22,105 nt of DNA from a virus. The translations under genes were made by a program, and so were the position numbers. The DNA is taken from the IMG/VR virus record IMGVR_UViG_3300002460_000183, positions 1-22,105 of that record; one strand, given 5' to 3'. This document shows, piece after piece, positions 15,436 to 22,105 of the stretch; within the stretch, counting starts at the first letter, position 1; each line of letters begins with the position of its first letter. Below the pieces are notes generated by a model. It was not told where the DNA came from. It saw only the letters and a list, made by a program, of their open reading frames with translations, and searched no databases.

Positions 15436-16710
15436 TTAGGTTTGGCTGAACATCATCAAGCCGGCCATCTCAGGCTGCTTGCAGACCACACCAAAGAGAG
15501 TGTCCAAGCGGTACTTGGTCTTCATCGTGTCAATGTCGTAGAACTTCTGCATGACCAGTTCGATACCCTGATCGGTGGAGGCGCGCATCACTGCGGTGCC
15601 AGCATCGGACGGGACGGCGTAGCGGCCAGGCAGAATTTCCAGCGCGTCCTTCTGCCAGAACGGGTTGACGTAGCCGGCAACGGTGTTCAGGAACACGATG
15701 GCCGAGGTCGCAGACTTGGTGTTCACCACGCAGTTCTGGTACTGTGCTGCCGCGTCGTTGGCCACCTGGTTGCTGATGATTGGCGGGCTGATCGTCATGG
15801 TCGTGCCGCTGTCCACCGAGATGACACGGAAGGTCTTCAGCTGGCCGGTGTCGCCCTTGGTGATGTGATGCACGGCGTTGACGGCAGCGATCGTGAAGGC
15901 GTCGCCCGCAGCCACCGAGGCGGTGCTGGAAACGGTCACGGTCTGATAGCGGTTGTCAACGTTGATCTTGCCGCCCACGGAGGTGCTCGTGGCCTTGGGG
16001 ATGTAGTAGTTGACAGCAGCGTCCAGAGTGCTGATCGTCAGACCGGCGCCACCAGCTGCAGCAGCTTGGCGATTGGCGTAGTCCAACTTGTACGTGTCGA
16101 AGGACGCGATCATGCCGACGTAGGCGCGGCGGTAAGCTTCCTTGGGCAGGTCAGTCATGTTCTGACGACCGGCCAGGTTGCTTGCCATGCCGTTGTAGTC
16201 ACGCGTGCTCAGAGCGAGGTAGCGGTCGTACGAGGGCACGCCTTGTTCGTTGAAGATCGCTTCAGCTTGTGCCACGTCATCGAAGCCGGAAGCAGCAGCG
16301 GTGCGCTTCACAAACAGGGTACCTTGCGCAGATGCCACGTTCATGAGTGCCACGTTGATGTCGCTCGCCAGTTTCTGCTTGGCGCTGTCACCCAGACGGT
16401 TTTCTTGCAGTGCGTCGCGCAACTCCTTGGCGTTCAAGGTCCACGGCACAGTCTTGCTGAAGCCGATGGTGGCCGGCACAGACAGTTGAGTCATGTTCTT
16501 GTACGATGCGGAGATGTCCGTACCAGGCGCACCATCAATGGACGTGGCGATGTACGGTTGTGGACGCCAGATGATGTCGTTGGTGCGCTCCATCATCGTG
16601 GAGTCGGTAGAGTAAGTCGCGACGTTGCGGCTCAGGACCAAGGCGTCATTAAAGCCTTCGAGGATGTCTTCGAACGCGACGCGTTCTTCTTTGGAAAATG
16701 CATTTGCCAT
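15436..16710 (-). CDS. Major capsid (coat) protein, P22 gp5-like
   Basis: 424 residues, close to the 430 of P22 coat. Family features are visible: N-terminal helix SKEERVAFEDILEGFNDAL, then TDIIWRPQPYI-like stretch at about 43-55 (NDIIWRPQPYIATSIDG), VPATIGFSKTVPWTLNAKELRD (about 78-99), KLASDINVALMNVASAQG (about 113-130) and a C-terminal FYDIDTMKTKYRLDTLFGVVCKQPEMAG. Residues about 225-340 are beta-rich (VDNRYQTVTVSSTASVAAGDAFTI) and lie where P22 has its inserted telokin-like domain. It forms the HK97-fold shell of the procapsid. AGGAG precedes the ATG, and a terminator follows the stop, both in line with high expression. Confidence 0.93.
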   Translation of the reverse strand: MANAFSKEERVAFEDILEGFNDALVLSRNVATYSTDSTMMERTNDIIWRPQPYIATSIDGAPGTDISASYKNMTQLSVPATIGFSKTVPWTLNAKELRDALQENRLGDSAKQKLASDINVALMNVASAQGTLFVKRTAAASGFDDVAQAEAIFNEQGVPSYDRYLALSTRDYNGMASNLAGRQNMTDLPKEAYRRAYVGMIASFDTYKLDYANRQAAAAGGAGLTISTLDAAVNYYIPKATSTSVGGKINVDNRYQTVTVSSTASVAAGDAFTIAAVNAVHHITKGDTGQLKTFRVISVDSGTTMTISPPIISNQVANDAAAQYQNCVVNTKSATSAIVFLNTVAGYVNPFWQKDALEILPGRYAVPSDAGTAVMRASTDQGIELVMQKFYDIDTMKTKYRLDTLFGVVCKQPEMAGLMMFSQT

Positions 16711-16734
16711 GATTGGCTCCTATTTCAATGTGGT

Positions 16735-17658
16735 TTACTTGGCTGTTTGCTTCGACTTCTTGTACTGGATGACTTTGGTGAAGTCACCAGACTTTGCCGC
16801 CTCAGTGCGCAGCCGCTCGAGGGTTGAGTCCACAGTTCCAGACTTGTTGCCAGTTCCCTGGACAGTGCGTTCCGGTGCTGTGGCTGCTTTGCGTTGCGTA
16901 ACTTTCAATTGAGTCTCCAGTTTAGCCACCGCGAAAGCAAATTTCACGGGGTCGGTGATGGTCGAGATTTCCTTCGCCTTCTTCGGGTTCTTGCCCAGCG
17001 CGTAGATAACCAATGCGGGGTTCTCAGCTCCTTGAAGCACGATGCCTTGCTGGGTAACGTTGAAGACATCTTGGGCTACTGCCTCGGCGTCATCAAAGTC
17101 CTTCACCTTCAGTGCGGTTTTTGCCGCGCCATAGGCATCCAGTTTGGCTTGCCAAGCTTTCTGCTGCTCTTTCTGAGCGGCTTCGGCTTGGACGGCAGCT
17201 TGATCGGCTTCCCGTTTCCGGTCGTACCAGGCTGTCAGTGCTTGCTCGAACTTCTCAGTGTCATAGTCGTGGTCTTCAAGAGTGGGTTTCTTGCCCAGGG
17301 CTGCCGGCTTGGTCTCAGCTGCCTTGGTGGCTGTCAACTTCTCTTCAAGTTCACGGATGCGACGCTTGTCCTCGCGGTTGGTCTTGCGCAGTTCACGTAC
17401 CCATTCAGGCGCATGAGCCTCTTCCTCGGTGGGTGGCGCTTCCTCACCAATGGTCACGACAACGTCGTCAGACTCAGCGGTAGTTTCCTGGTTGCCTTCA
17501 CCTTCGTTGTCATCGGACTGGGTTTCGTCTGTGGTCTGTTCACCACCTTCTTCGCCCTCGCCGTCCACAACCGTGGTTTCGTCGTCCAAGGTTACCACTT
17601 CATCGTCTGTCGTTGCCTGACCGTCTGCCTTTTTGTTCATTTCAATGACCCCATTCAA
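16735..17658 (-). CDS. Scaffolding protein (P22 gp8-like)
   Basis: 307 residues (301 if it starts at MNKKADG, 18 bases further in; both starts have only weak purine-rich sites). The first ~90 residues are very acidic (Asp/Glu/Thr/Gly-rich) and probably disordered. A central charged helical region (about 85-185, with RELRKTNREDKRRIRELEEKL) is followed by helices and a basic C-terminus, FTKVIQYKKSKQTAK, comparable to the coat-binding helix-turn-helix of P22 gp8 (303 residues). It should direct coat assembly and leave the procapsid before DNA entry. The order portal - scaffold - coat supports the call. Confidence 0.87.
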   Translation of the reverse strand: MNGVIEMNKKADGQATTDDEVVTLDDETTVVDGEGEEGGEQTTDETQSDDNEGEGNQETTAESDDVVVTIGEEAPPTEEEAHAPEWVRELRKTNREDKRRIRELEEKLTATKAAETKPAALGKKPTLEDHDYDTEKFEQALTAWYDRKREADQAAVQAEAAQKEQQKAWQAKLDAYGAAKTALKVKDFDDAEAVAQDVFNVTQQGIVLQGAENPALVIYALGKNPKKAKEISTITDPVKFAFAVAKLETQLKVTQRKAATAPERTVQGTGNKSGTVDSTLERLRTEAAKSGDFTKVIQYKKSKQTAK

Positions 17659-17705
17659 AACTCACCCATTAAAGCGGCTGGGTGGGAACCGCATAAACAA
17701 AGATC

Positions 17706-19784
17706 TTACAGTGGAATGCCAGTCTGTGATACAGTTTCTGCCCCTTGTGGCTGGACTTGGCCCAAACCACCGAACTTTTCAATGACCTCCATGGCCTGGC
17801 GCTGTTCTGACGAGTCCACATCGGCCAAGGTCTTCATGGTTTTGGCCTTCGTTTCGTCAGCCTGAGCCACCGTGAGGATGGTCTTGGCTCGCGCTTGAGT
17901 GGCGTTAGCTGTGGCTTCGTCGGCCGCCGCCTGCAGGTACTGGGTATTTGGGTCAGGCTGTTGATTGGCCTGCTCCTCAGCCATGGTCCGCTGTTCTTCC
18001 TCTGTGGGTTTGACAACTCCCATACGAAGCAGCTTCTTGCGGAAGTAATCTCGCACTTCAGTGATGCCCTCACCTTCCATGTTCATCATGGCCATAGCAC
18101 CCAAGACCTGCTTGGTCTCAGCGTCATCGGTCAGGGAAGCCATGCCAGTTAGGGCTCGGACCGTGGCAGCACGCTTACTTGAAGACGACGGACCAACGTC
18201 CACATTGACGTCGAACTCGGCTTCAGACAGGTCGTTCTCGGTCTCAATCTCGCCCTTCTCGTTGACCATGGGCTTGGCCAACTCGACTGACTGCATCTCG
18301 CCTTGTGGACCAATGGACTTCATCTTGCGACCTTCTTCGACCAGCACGTCCTTGGCCATGCTCAACCAAATTTCACCCGATCGCTTGACGGCTTTACTCA
18401 TGTTGCTCATGTAGATGAAGGTCTGCATGTCAAGTTTGTTCTGCACGAGTTCAACTGCCTTGCCACTGATGTTCGGCTGCAGTTCTTCACCGGCTTGCTG
18501 GTTGCCCAAGAGATCTTGCATGTCCTGCTCGGTGATCTGCAACAGAGCAGCCAAGGCCTGAGGGATCTGAGGCGGCTTGGTGTAGCCGATCGGGCCTGAG
18601 ATGGCTTGGTTACCGTTGGCATCGGTGATGGGATTCACCAGCAGGTAGGGAAAGTTCTTGATGTTGTCATCAGCCCACATCATCTGGTGGCCAGCAACTT
18701 GTTCAGGTGTCAGGATCGGTTTCTCAACCGAGGACAGAGCACTGATTTCACCAAGCTTCGACAGCTGCATGTTCTTCAGGCGCTGAGCATCCTTGGCCAA
18801 GCGGACATGGCCCATGCAGCGTTCCACGTTGTCGACGAACCAGCGCTTGCCGTACATGGGCACGATGGGGATGCACTTGCCAGCGATGTAGCCGCAGTCC
18901 TCGAGGATCTTGGCGCCTGACAGGATGTACTTGCGGACACGGCGACGCTTGATGTTCTTCTGGCGAACCTCCTTGCTGCCCACTGCCAACAAGCGTTCTT
19001 CCAAGGTCTCATCATCCTCGAAGTCAGCGTCCTTGTAGCGTTCTTCCTCACCGTCAATGGTCTCCCAGACGTAAACGGTCTCGCGAGTTTCCTCGACGCG
19101 GTAGTACTCAGCCACGAAGACGACGTCAGGCGTCAGCCAGTCGAACTCGTACTGATGGACTTCCTTCGGCCACGAAGCAGGATCATCGCCCCATTCATCC
19201 TTGTAGGCTTGGCGCGTCATGGACGTGATGACGAAGCAGCGCTTGGAGTCTGCCTTGTCTTGGCGTTTGGCGTTCAGGTCAAAGAACACAGACGAATCGG
19301 CATCAAAGATTGGCTCAATGCGGATCCGTTGCTTCTCGTCTTCCTCATCCTCTTCATTCTCGTACACGGTGCGCAGACGCCAGGCTCCAAAGCCACCGGC
19401 CACACCTTCCTCAAAGGCGTTGTCGTAAGCTTCCTCAGCACCACTGTCCTGCTCATCGGCGCGGTACAGGCCGTCGCACGTGTCAGCCAGCTTGTCGTAC
19501 TCCTTGCCTTCCTTGCTCACGAAGTCGACGGTGATGCGGTTGTTGCGGTACTCGTTGATGATGCGGATGACGGCCAAGTGGATCTTGTTGACCTCAAACT
19601 TGGGTTTGTTCTCAAACTGCTCGCCCAGCGGACCTTCCCACTGAGCACCTGCGATTGAGTAGAAGCGCCGGTCTTGGAGGCACTGCAGTCGCTCGTCGCG
19701 CAGGGCAGATTGGATGTTGTCAAACTCAGTGAGCGCCTCCTGGTGGATGGCAGCAAGTCGTTGCTCTTTGGATGGTCGGGCCAT
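17706..19784 (-). CDS. Portal protein, P22 gp1-like
   Basis: 692 residues (P22 portal: 725). Signature stretches include QCLQDRRFYSIAGAQW (about 35-50), KPKFEVNKIHLAVIRIINEYRNNR (about 60-83), FEEGVAGGFGAWRLRT (about 123-138), a CGYIAGKCIPIVPMYGKRW wing strand (about 300-318) and VRLAKDAQRLKNMQLSK (about 328-344). The C-terminal ~130 residues are helical, Ala/Gln/Glu-rich with coiled-coil spacing, like the barrel of P22-type portals. It forms the dodecameric DNA channel at the unique vertex, docks terminase, and later binds the gp4-like adaptor. AAGGA overlaps the terminase stop, nine bases before the ATG. Confidence 0.93.
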   Translation of the reverse strand: MARPSKEQRLAAIHQEALTEFDNIQSALRDERLQCLQDRRFYSIAGAQWEGPLGEQFENKPKFEVNKIHLAVIRIINEYRNNRITVDFVSKEGKEYDKLADTCDGLYRADEQDSGAEEAYDNAFEEGVAGGFGAWRLRTVYENEEDEEDEKQRIRIEPIFDADSSVFFDLNAKRQDKADSKRCFVITSMTRQAYKDEWGDDPASWPKEVHQYEFDWLTPDVVFVAEYYRVEETRETVYVWETIDGEEERYKDADFEDDETLEERLLAVGSKEVRQKNIKRRRVRKYILSGAKILEDCGYIAGKCIPIVPMYGKRWFVDNVERCMGHVRLAKDAQRLKNMQLSKLGEISALSSVEKPILTPEQVAGHQMMWADDNIKNFPYLLVNPITDANGNQAISGPIGYTKPPQIPQALAALLQITEQDMQDLLGNQQAGEELQPNISGKAVELVQNKLDMQTFIYMSNMSKAVKRSGEIWLSMAKDVLVEEGRKMKSIGPQGEMQSVELAKPMVNEKGEIETENDLSEAEFDVNVDVGPSSSSKRAATVRALTGMASLTDDAETKQVLGAMAMMNMEGEGITEVRDYFRKKLLRMGVVKPTEEEQRTMAEEQANQQPDPNTQYLQAAADEATANATQARAKTILTVAQADETKAKTMKTLADVDSSEQRQAMEVIEKFGGLGQVQPQGAETVSQTGIPL

Positions 19785-19793
19785 GGTGGTTCC

Positions 19794-21119
19794 TTAACGG
19801 TTGAAATGATTGGTGGACGCGATCGGCTCGACCTTGACGTCCTTTTTGAAGTTGATCGGCCATTCGTAGTCGACGCAGTAGCCGACTGCAGTGGTGATGT
19901 GCTGGTACTCGCTGTCCTCCTCGAGGAAGGTGCTGCCCTTCTTGATCTGCACGGTGGCAAAACCCTTGTGAACGTACTTGGCCTTCTCAATGTTCACGAA
20001 CAGACTGACTTCGCCCTTGGCATTCTTGATCTTGGCTCGCACAGCGTTCTGCCGGTCCTTGATGGCTGGTGCCGCGTTCTTTACCTTACGGGTCACGGTC
20101 CAGTTGTTGGCACGAAGCACCTGTTCCATCTCGGTGTAGTCTGAGGCGTGCCCATGCTTCTCACCGGCTCGGCCTGCAGGGTCACCGTAGATGATGACGC
20201 TGCGGTTGGTGTGGTTCTTGTACTTCTCAACGAACTCGAGTGACGACTGCCGAGCCACTGCGGACTGGAGGACAATCTCGTCAAGGATGTAGAAGTCATT
20301 GCCACGACGCACACCGACGCCTGAGCTCATGGGCGTGAAGTTGAAGTCATGGTGCCACATCAGTTGCTCATTGGGCTTGATGACCTCAGTCGTGTAGTTG
20401 TCTGGGCTGTAGTCCTCGTACACACGGCCCGATGCAGTCTCGAAGCTGGCCTCATACTCTTGCCGGTACTGACGAGGCGACATGCGGCGCTTGGCAGCAT
20501 CGATCACGTCCTTGGGCAGAATGTCTGAGCTCTTCCACGTGTACAGCTTCCAATCAGGGTCACCTGAGGACCGAGCATACTCAGCCATCTCGAAGTAGTG
20601 GTTCAAGCCGTCAGGGACACCGATCAGCCAGCACCATGGGCGGTAGTCAGGCTTCAGCGGGTTGAACGTGTCGAGTGCCGGGCTGATGTTCTCTTGCCAT
20701 GCACCTTCACGCACGTCGGCAATCTCATCGATGACGCCTCCGATCCAGAGCACACCTTCCATGCGCTGAGGCTGATCAAGGCCGATGAGGCTGATCGTGC
20801 TGCCGTTAGGAAGACGAATCTGAAGCTCGGACTCACTGACTGAGCGGTCACCAAGGACCGAGGTGAAGCAGAGGCGCTTGAGGTCTTGCCAGTAGATCCG
20901 CTTGACCTGGTCCCGAGTAGGAGCGGCGACGAAGTAGGGTCCTGGTTCTCTCATGGCCTCACGCACCACAAAGCGCTTGGCTCGCTCAGTCTTGCCTGAC
21001 CGTCGCCCTGCTGGGACCACCTTGAACCGCACCTTGTCATTGACGAGGTCGGTTTGAACGGAGTGCTCAGTCAGCGGGTACCAGCGCTCCATGTCCTTCT
21101 GATGGGCAAGTTCAATCAT
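19794..21119 (-). CDS. terL: Terminase large subunit
   Basis: 441 residues with the two domains of a packaging motor. ATPase: Walker A AGRRSGKT (37-44), a strand YFVAAPTRDQVKRIYW, Walker B GGVIDE (127-132, D131/E132), and a coupling motif region near GVPDG. Nuclease (RNase H fold): HHDFNF (256-261, D258) and IYGDPAG (310-316, D313); the third acidic position, usually in a helix like xxDAxxY, falls in QHITTAVGYCVDY, where the expected Asp is a Thr. The protein pumps DNA into the procapsid and cuts the concatemer. Its ATG overlaps the stop of the small subunit (ATGA). Confidence 0.93.
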   Translation of the reverse strand: MIELAHQKDMERWYPLTEHSVQTDLVNDKVRFKVVPAGRRSGKTERAKRFVVREAMREPGPYFVAAPTRDQVKRIYWQDLKRLCFTSVLGDRSVSESELQIRLPNGSTISLIGLDQPQRMEGVLWIGGVIDEIADVREGAWQENISPALDTFNPLKPDYRPWCWLIGVPDGLNHYFEMAEYARSSGDPDWKLYTWKSSDILPKDVIDAAKRRMSPRQYRQEYEASFETASGRVYEDYSPDNYTTEVIKPNEQLMWHHDFNFTPMSSGVGVRRGNDFYILDEIVLQSAVARQSSLEFVEKYKNHTNRSVIIYGDPAGRAGEKHGHASDYTEMEQVLRANNWTVTRKVKNAAPAIKDRQNAVRAKIKNAKGEVSLFVNIEKAKYVHKGFATVQIKKGSTFLEEDSEYQHITTAVGYCVDYEWPINFKKDVKVEPIASTNHFNR

Positions 21120-21484
21120 ACTGGAAGCTTCTCCGCGATCGACTTGAGTGTCTCGGACACGGCGTCTGAGTTGCCGCTGACGGAAACAGTTTGCACAGCA
21201 AGGCGTGGTGCATAGAACGGAGCAGCTGCTTTCGCAGCATCGATGCGAGTAGGAAAGTCTGCGTAGACTTCTTCCTCCACAAGTTCCTTGCTCTTCTCAT
21301 TGCCCTTGGCGTCGTACTTGACGACCCAGCGTTTATGCACGATGCCTTCACCACGGCTGACCTTCAACAACCACTCATGTGGGAGCAATCCGGTCTCCAT
21401 GGCGGCTTCGCGGGCCTTGGCAGTGACCTTTGTCACCGAGCCTTTCGGCCGTCCACTGCCTGGTCTTGGTCCACCAACTGCCAT
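21116..21484 (-). CDS. Putative terminase small subunit
   Basis: 122 residues. It begins with a Gly/Arg/Pro-rich stretch ending GRPKGSVTK (11-19), an AT-hook-like or small-terminase start motif, then helical segments (AKAREAAMETGLLPHEWLLKV, about 22-42, and IDAAKAAAPFYAPRLAVQTV, about 81-100), the last being typical of phage small terminase C-termini before a short tail. It should recognise the packaging site and hand DNA to TerL, whose start it overlaps. GGAG lies nine bases before the ATG. It is the first gene of the late operon. Confidence 0.75.
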   Translation of the reverse strand: MAVGGPRPGSGRPKGSVTKVTAKAREAAMETGLLPHEWLLKVSRGEGIVHKRWVVKYDAKGNEKSKELVEEEVYADFPTRIDAAKAAAPFYAPRLAVQTVSVSGNSDAVSETLKSIAEKLPV

Positions 21485-21513
21485 AATCTAATCTCCACAA
21501 AGGTTTTCTGGTT

Positions 21514-21542
21514 GTTTACCACGATGGAAGTGGATCGTAAAC
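21514..21542. promoter_or_regulatory. Imperfect inverted repeat with GTTTAC half-sites
   Basis: GTTTACCAC (21514-21522) faces GTGG (21530-21533) and GTAAAC (21537-21542), forming a two-part inverted repeat with a four-base bulge. A further GTAAAC lies at 21558-21563 and a GTTTAC at 21876-21881, the latter overlapping the -35 box of the rightward promoter. The spacing and the position upstream of the terminase genes suggest binding sites for one regulator. No known consensus is claimed. Confidence 0.4.
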
Positions 21543-21632
21543 TGTTTCCACGCCGGCGTAAACCGCTCTAACACATGTGGGAAACCTCGTACACCCTCTA
21601 AATGGGCGAACACTCACTCTGATGGAGCGGCC

Positions 21633-21676
21633 TGTGTAGCGAGTTGTGTAGCAACCTAAGTTGTTGATTTATAAGA
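21633..21676 (+). repeat. Direct repeat copy A (two GTGTAGC boxes plus 22-bp element)
   Basis: GTGTAGC occurs at 21634-21640 and 21646-21652, followed by a 22-base element (21655-21676) starting CCTAAGT and ending TATAAGA. The same order is found again at copy B, 173 bases further for the 22-base element. The arrangement resembles iterons of a replication origin or a protein-binding packaging site. Confidence 0.6.
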
Positions 21677-21717
21677 CAAACTACAGATACTACTTCTACT
21701 ATAGTCTCTTTTTAATA

Positions 21718-21742
21718 GAAGAAGAAGAAGAAGAAGAAGAAG
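21718..21742 (+). repeat. (GAA)8 trinucleotide tract in a polypurine stretch
   Basis: Eight perfect GAA units plus one G, continued by a purine-rich stretch to about 21766 and preceded by pyrimidine-rich sequence. It lies midway between the two direct-repeat copies. Such mirror-like polypurine tracts can form triplex DNA or vary in length by slippage; whether it has a role here is unknown. Confidence 0.9.
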
Positions 21743-21776
21743 TATAGAGAGAAGAGAGAATAGGGTTTGGCGTAGC

Positions 21777-21849
21777 GTGTAGCGACCGCTTTGTTGTGTA
21801 GCAGAGCGCAAAGAGCCAAGTTCTGAGCCTAAGTGGTTGATCTATAACA
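21777..21849 (+). repeat. Direct repeat copy B (two GTGTAGC boxes plus 22-bp element)
   Basis: GTGTAGC at 21777-21783 and 21796-21802, then the second 22-base element (21828-21849), identical to the first copy at 19 of 22 positions. An extra GTAGC at 21772-21776 abuts the first box. The box-to-box and box-to-element spacings differ from copy A, so the conserved parts are the boxes themselves, which favours protein-binding sites over a recent duplication. Confidence 0.6.
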
Positions 21850-21876
21850 GCTTTTCACCCTACTGGTAACCCATTG

Positions 21877-21905
21877 TTTACAGCTCATCCGCTACAGATT
21901 AGAAT
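21877..21905 (+). promoter_or_regulatory. Sigma70-like promoter, rightward
   Basis: TTTACA (5 of 6 to TTGACA) and TAGAAT (5 of 6 to TATAAT) are separated by exactly 17 bases. The predicted start of transcription, about 21912, falls at the first base of the long inverted repeat, giving a leader of about 165 bases before the gene at the window edge. The -35 box overlaps a GTTTAC motif. Confidence 0.6.
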
Positions 21906-21911
21906 CTCGAC

Positions 21912-22001
21912 TGTTCGCCCTGCTGTGTCGTGTCTCCTTCGGTTGCCCACAACCTTGGTCCGCGTCGATCGCCCTCAGCAAGTGATGTAGCAGGGCGAAC
22001 A
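21912..22001 (+). promoter_or_regulatory. Long inverted repeat forming a structured 5' leader
   Basis: Thirteen-base arms at 21912-21924 (TGTTCGCCCTGCT) and 21989-22001 are perfectly complementary, enclosing 64 bases that hold a smaller stem (GGTTG-CCCA-CAACC, 21941-21954). CCTTTT follows the right arm, and another stem CATGCG/CGCATG (22008-22013 with 22020-22025) comes next. In the rightward transcript this would close a multi-branched hairpin at the very 5' end. It could stabilise the messenger, act as an attenuator, or be a protein-binding site in DNA. Confidence 0.55.
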
Positions 22002-22076
22002 CCTTTTCATGCGGCTGAGCGCATGGTTGGCCGATGCTGAGGCGGCTATGATCGACGAATTGAGGACCGAAACAAG

Positions 22077-22105
22077 ATGGCAACCACAAAAAAGAAGACC
22101 GCACC
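22077..22105 (+). CDS. Start of a rightward gene, cut by the window edge
   Basis: An ATG with GAGGA ten bases upstream begins MATTKKKTA, running off the window. The Lys/Ala/Thr-rich start resembles basic nucleoid or histone-like tails, but nine residues are too few to name it. Another open frame in a different register starts at 22009 or 22048 and also runs off the edge (MRLSAWLADAEAAMIDE), with GAGG before 22048, so which one is used is not certain. Confidence 0.45.

Larger units (their letters stand above)
21485..22076. other. Intergenic control region between divergent operons
   Basis: About 590 bases with no convincing gene; small open frames here are very short or lack ribosome sites. 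It separates the leftward terminase operon from a rightward gene and holds several kinds of repeated sequence listed separately: GTGTAGC boxes, a 22-bp direct repeat, a (GAA)8 tract, GTTTAC and GGGCGAAC motifs in both orientations, palindromes ACGCCGGCGT (21550-21559) and CACATGTG (21572-21579), and a rightward promoter with a structured leader. A leftward promoter for the late genes is expected here; only weak candidates were seen, such as TTTACG-17-TACGAT (21562 to 21534). Confidence 0.7.

Noticed and set aside
15442-16827. Long open frame on the plus strand opposite the coat gene (461 codons)
   Set aside because: It mirrors the coat gene and has His/Val/Gly-rich composition with no family features; coat is clearly the coding strand.
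17674-17692. Possible terminator between portal and scaffold (GCGG...CCGC)
   Set aside because: Only a four-base stem with an 11-base loop and no real U-run; too weak to call.
16894-17865. Long open frame on the plus strand opposite scaffold and portal ends
   Set aside because: Its Leu/Phe/Cys-rich translation arises from the acidic, Lys/Glu-rich scaffold read backward; no ribosome site or neighbours support it.
21524-21571. Short plus-strand peptide frame (MEVDRKLFPRRRKPL)
   Set aside because: Only 15 residues, no ribosome site, and it lies on inverted repeats that explain its sequence.
21696-21755. T7-like promoter cores: GACTATAG on the minus strand and AGTATAGAGAGA on the plus strand
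   Set aside because: They resemble the T7 core only over a few bases, no second copy lies before other late genes, and no single-subunit RNA polymerase gene is in the window.
21892-22104. 70-codon minus-strand frame over the leader region
   Set aside because: It covers the promoter's -10 box, the inverted repeat and the start of the rightward gene, has no ribosome site and no recognisable motif.

Overview
The window is part of a double-stranded DNA tailed-phage genome, or a prophage copy of one, of podovirus type with a P22-like virion-assembly module. The main evidence is an ordered late block on the minus strand: terminase small and large subunits, P22-type portal, scaffold, P22-fold coat protein, gp4-like and gp10-like tail-hub proteins, a long tail fibre, three DNA-ejection-type proteins, and a tailspike with a P22-type head-binding domain, followed by lysis genes. 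The moderately GC-rich, strongly coding-dense sequence and the style of the proteins suggest a proteobacterial, perhaps betaproteobacterial, host. The host is an inference, not something read directly.

Layout. Left edge (1-1757, plus strand): the end of a nucleotide-metabolism operon with a uracil-DNA-glycosylase-superfamily-like protein (5' end outside the window), a thymidylate-synthase-family enzyme carrying an Asp where true dTMP synthases have Asn, and a dCMP deaminase. A strong stem-loop terminator at 1797-1839 separates it from the converging late operon. Reading the minus strand from right to left: packaging (21484 to 19794), portal, scaffold and coat (19784 to 15436), a terminator just after coat, small head/connector genes (15382 to 13938), gp10-like hub protein and S74-type tail fibre (13933 to 9795), a small beta-rich protein, tandem hairpins, a cupin-SET domain fusion protein, the ejection proteins (8476 to 4637), tailspike, and a lysis cassette (2922 to 1869). 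Nearly all late genes are joined by ATGA or TAATG overlaps or spacers of a few bases, so the block is probably one long operon.

The only long gene-free stretch (21485-22076) lies between the divergent terminase operon and a plus-strand gene that begins at the right edge. It is dense in signals: GTGTAGC boxes, a 22-bp direct repeat, a (GAA)8 tract, inverted repeats, a good sigma70-like promoter and a long structured leader. It is the best candidate for a replication, packaging or early/late control region.

The most unusual points are the N-to-D thymidylate synthase homologue coupled to a dCMP deaminase (possible cytosine-5 modification or an alternative dTMP route), the cupin-SET fusion inside the virion operon, and the control region. 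No CRISPR array, tRNA gene or insertion sequence was seen.
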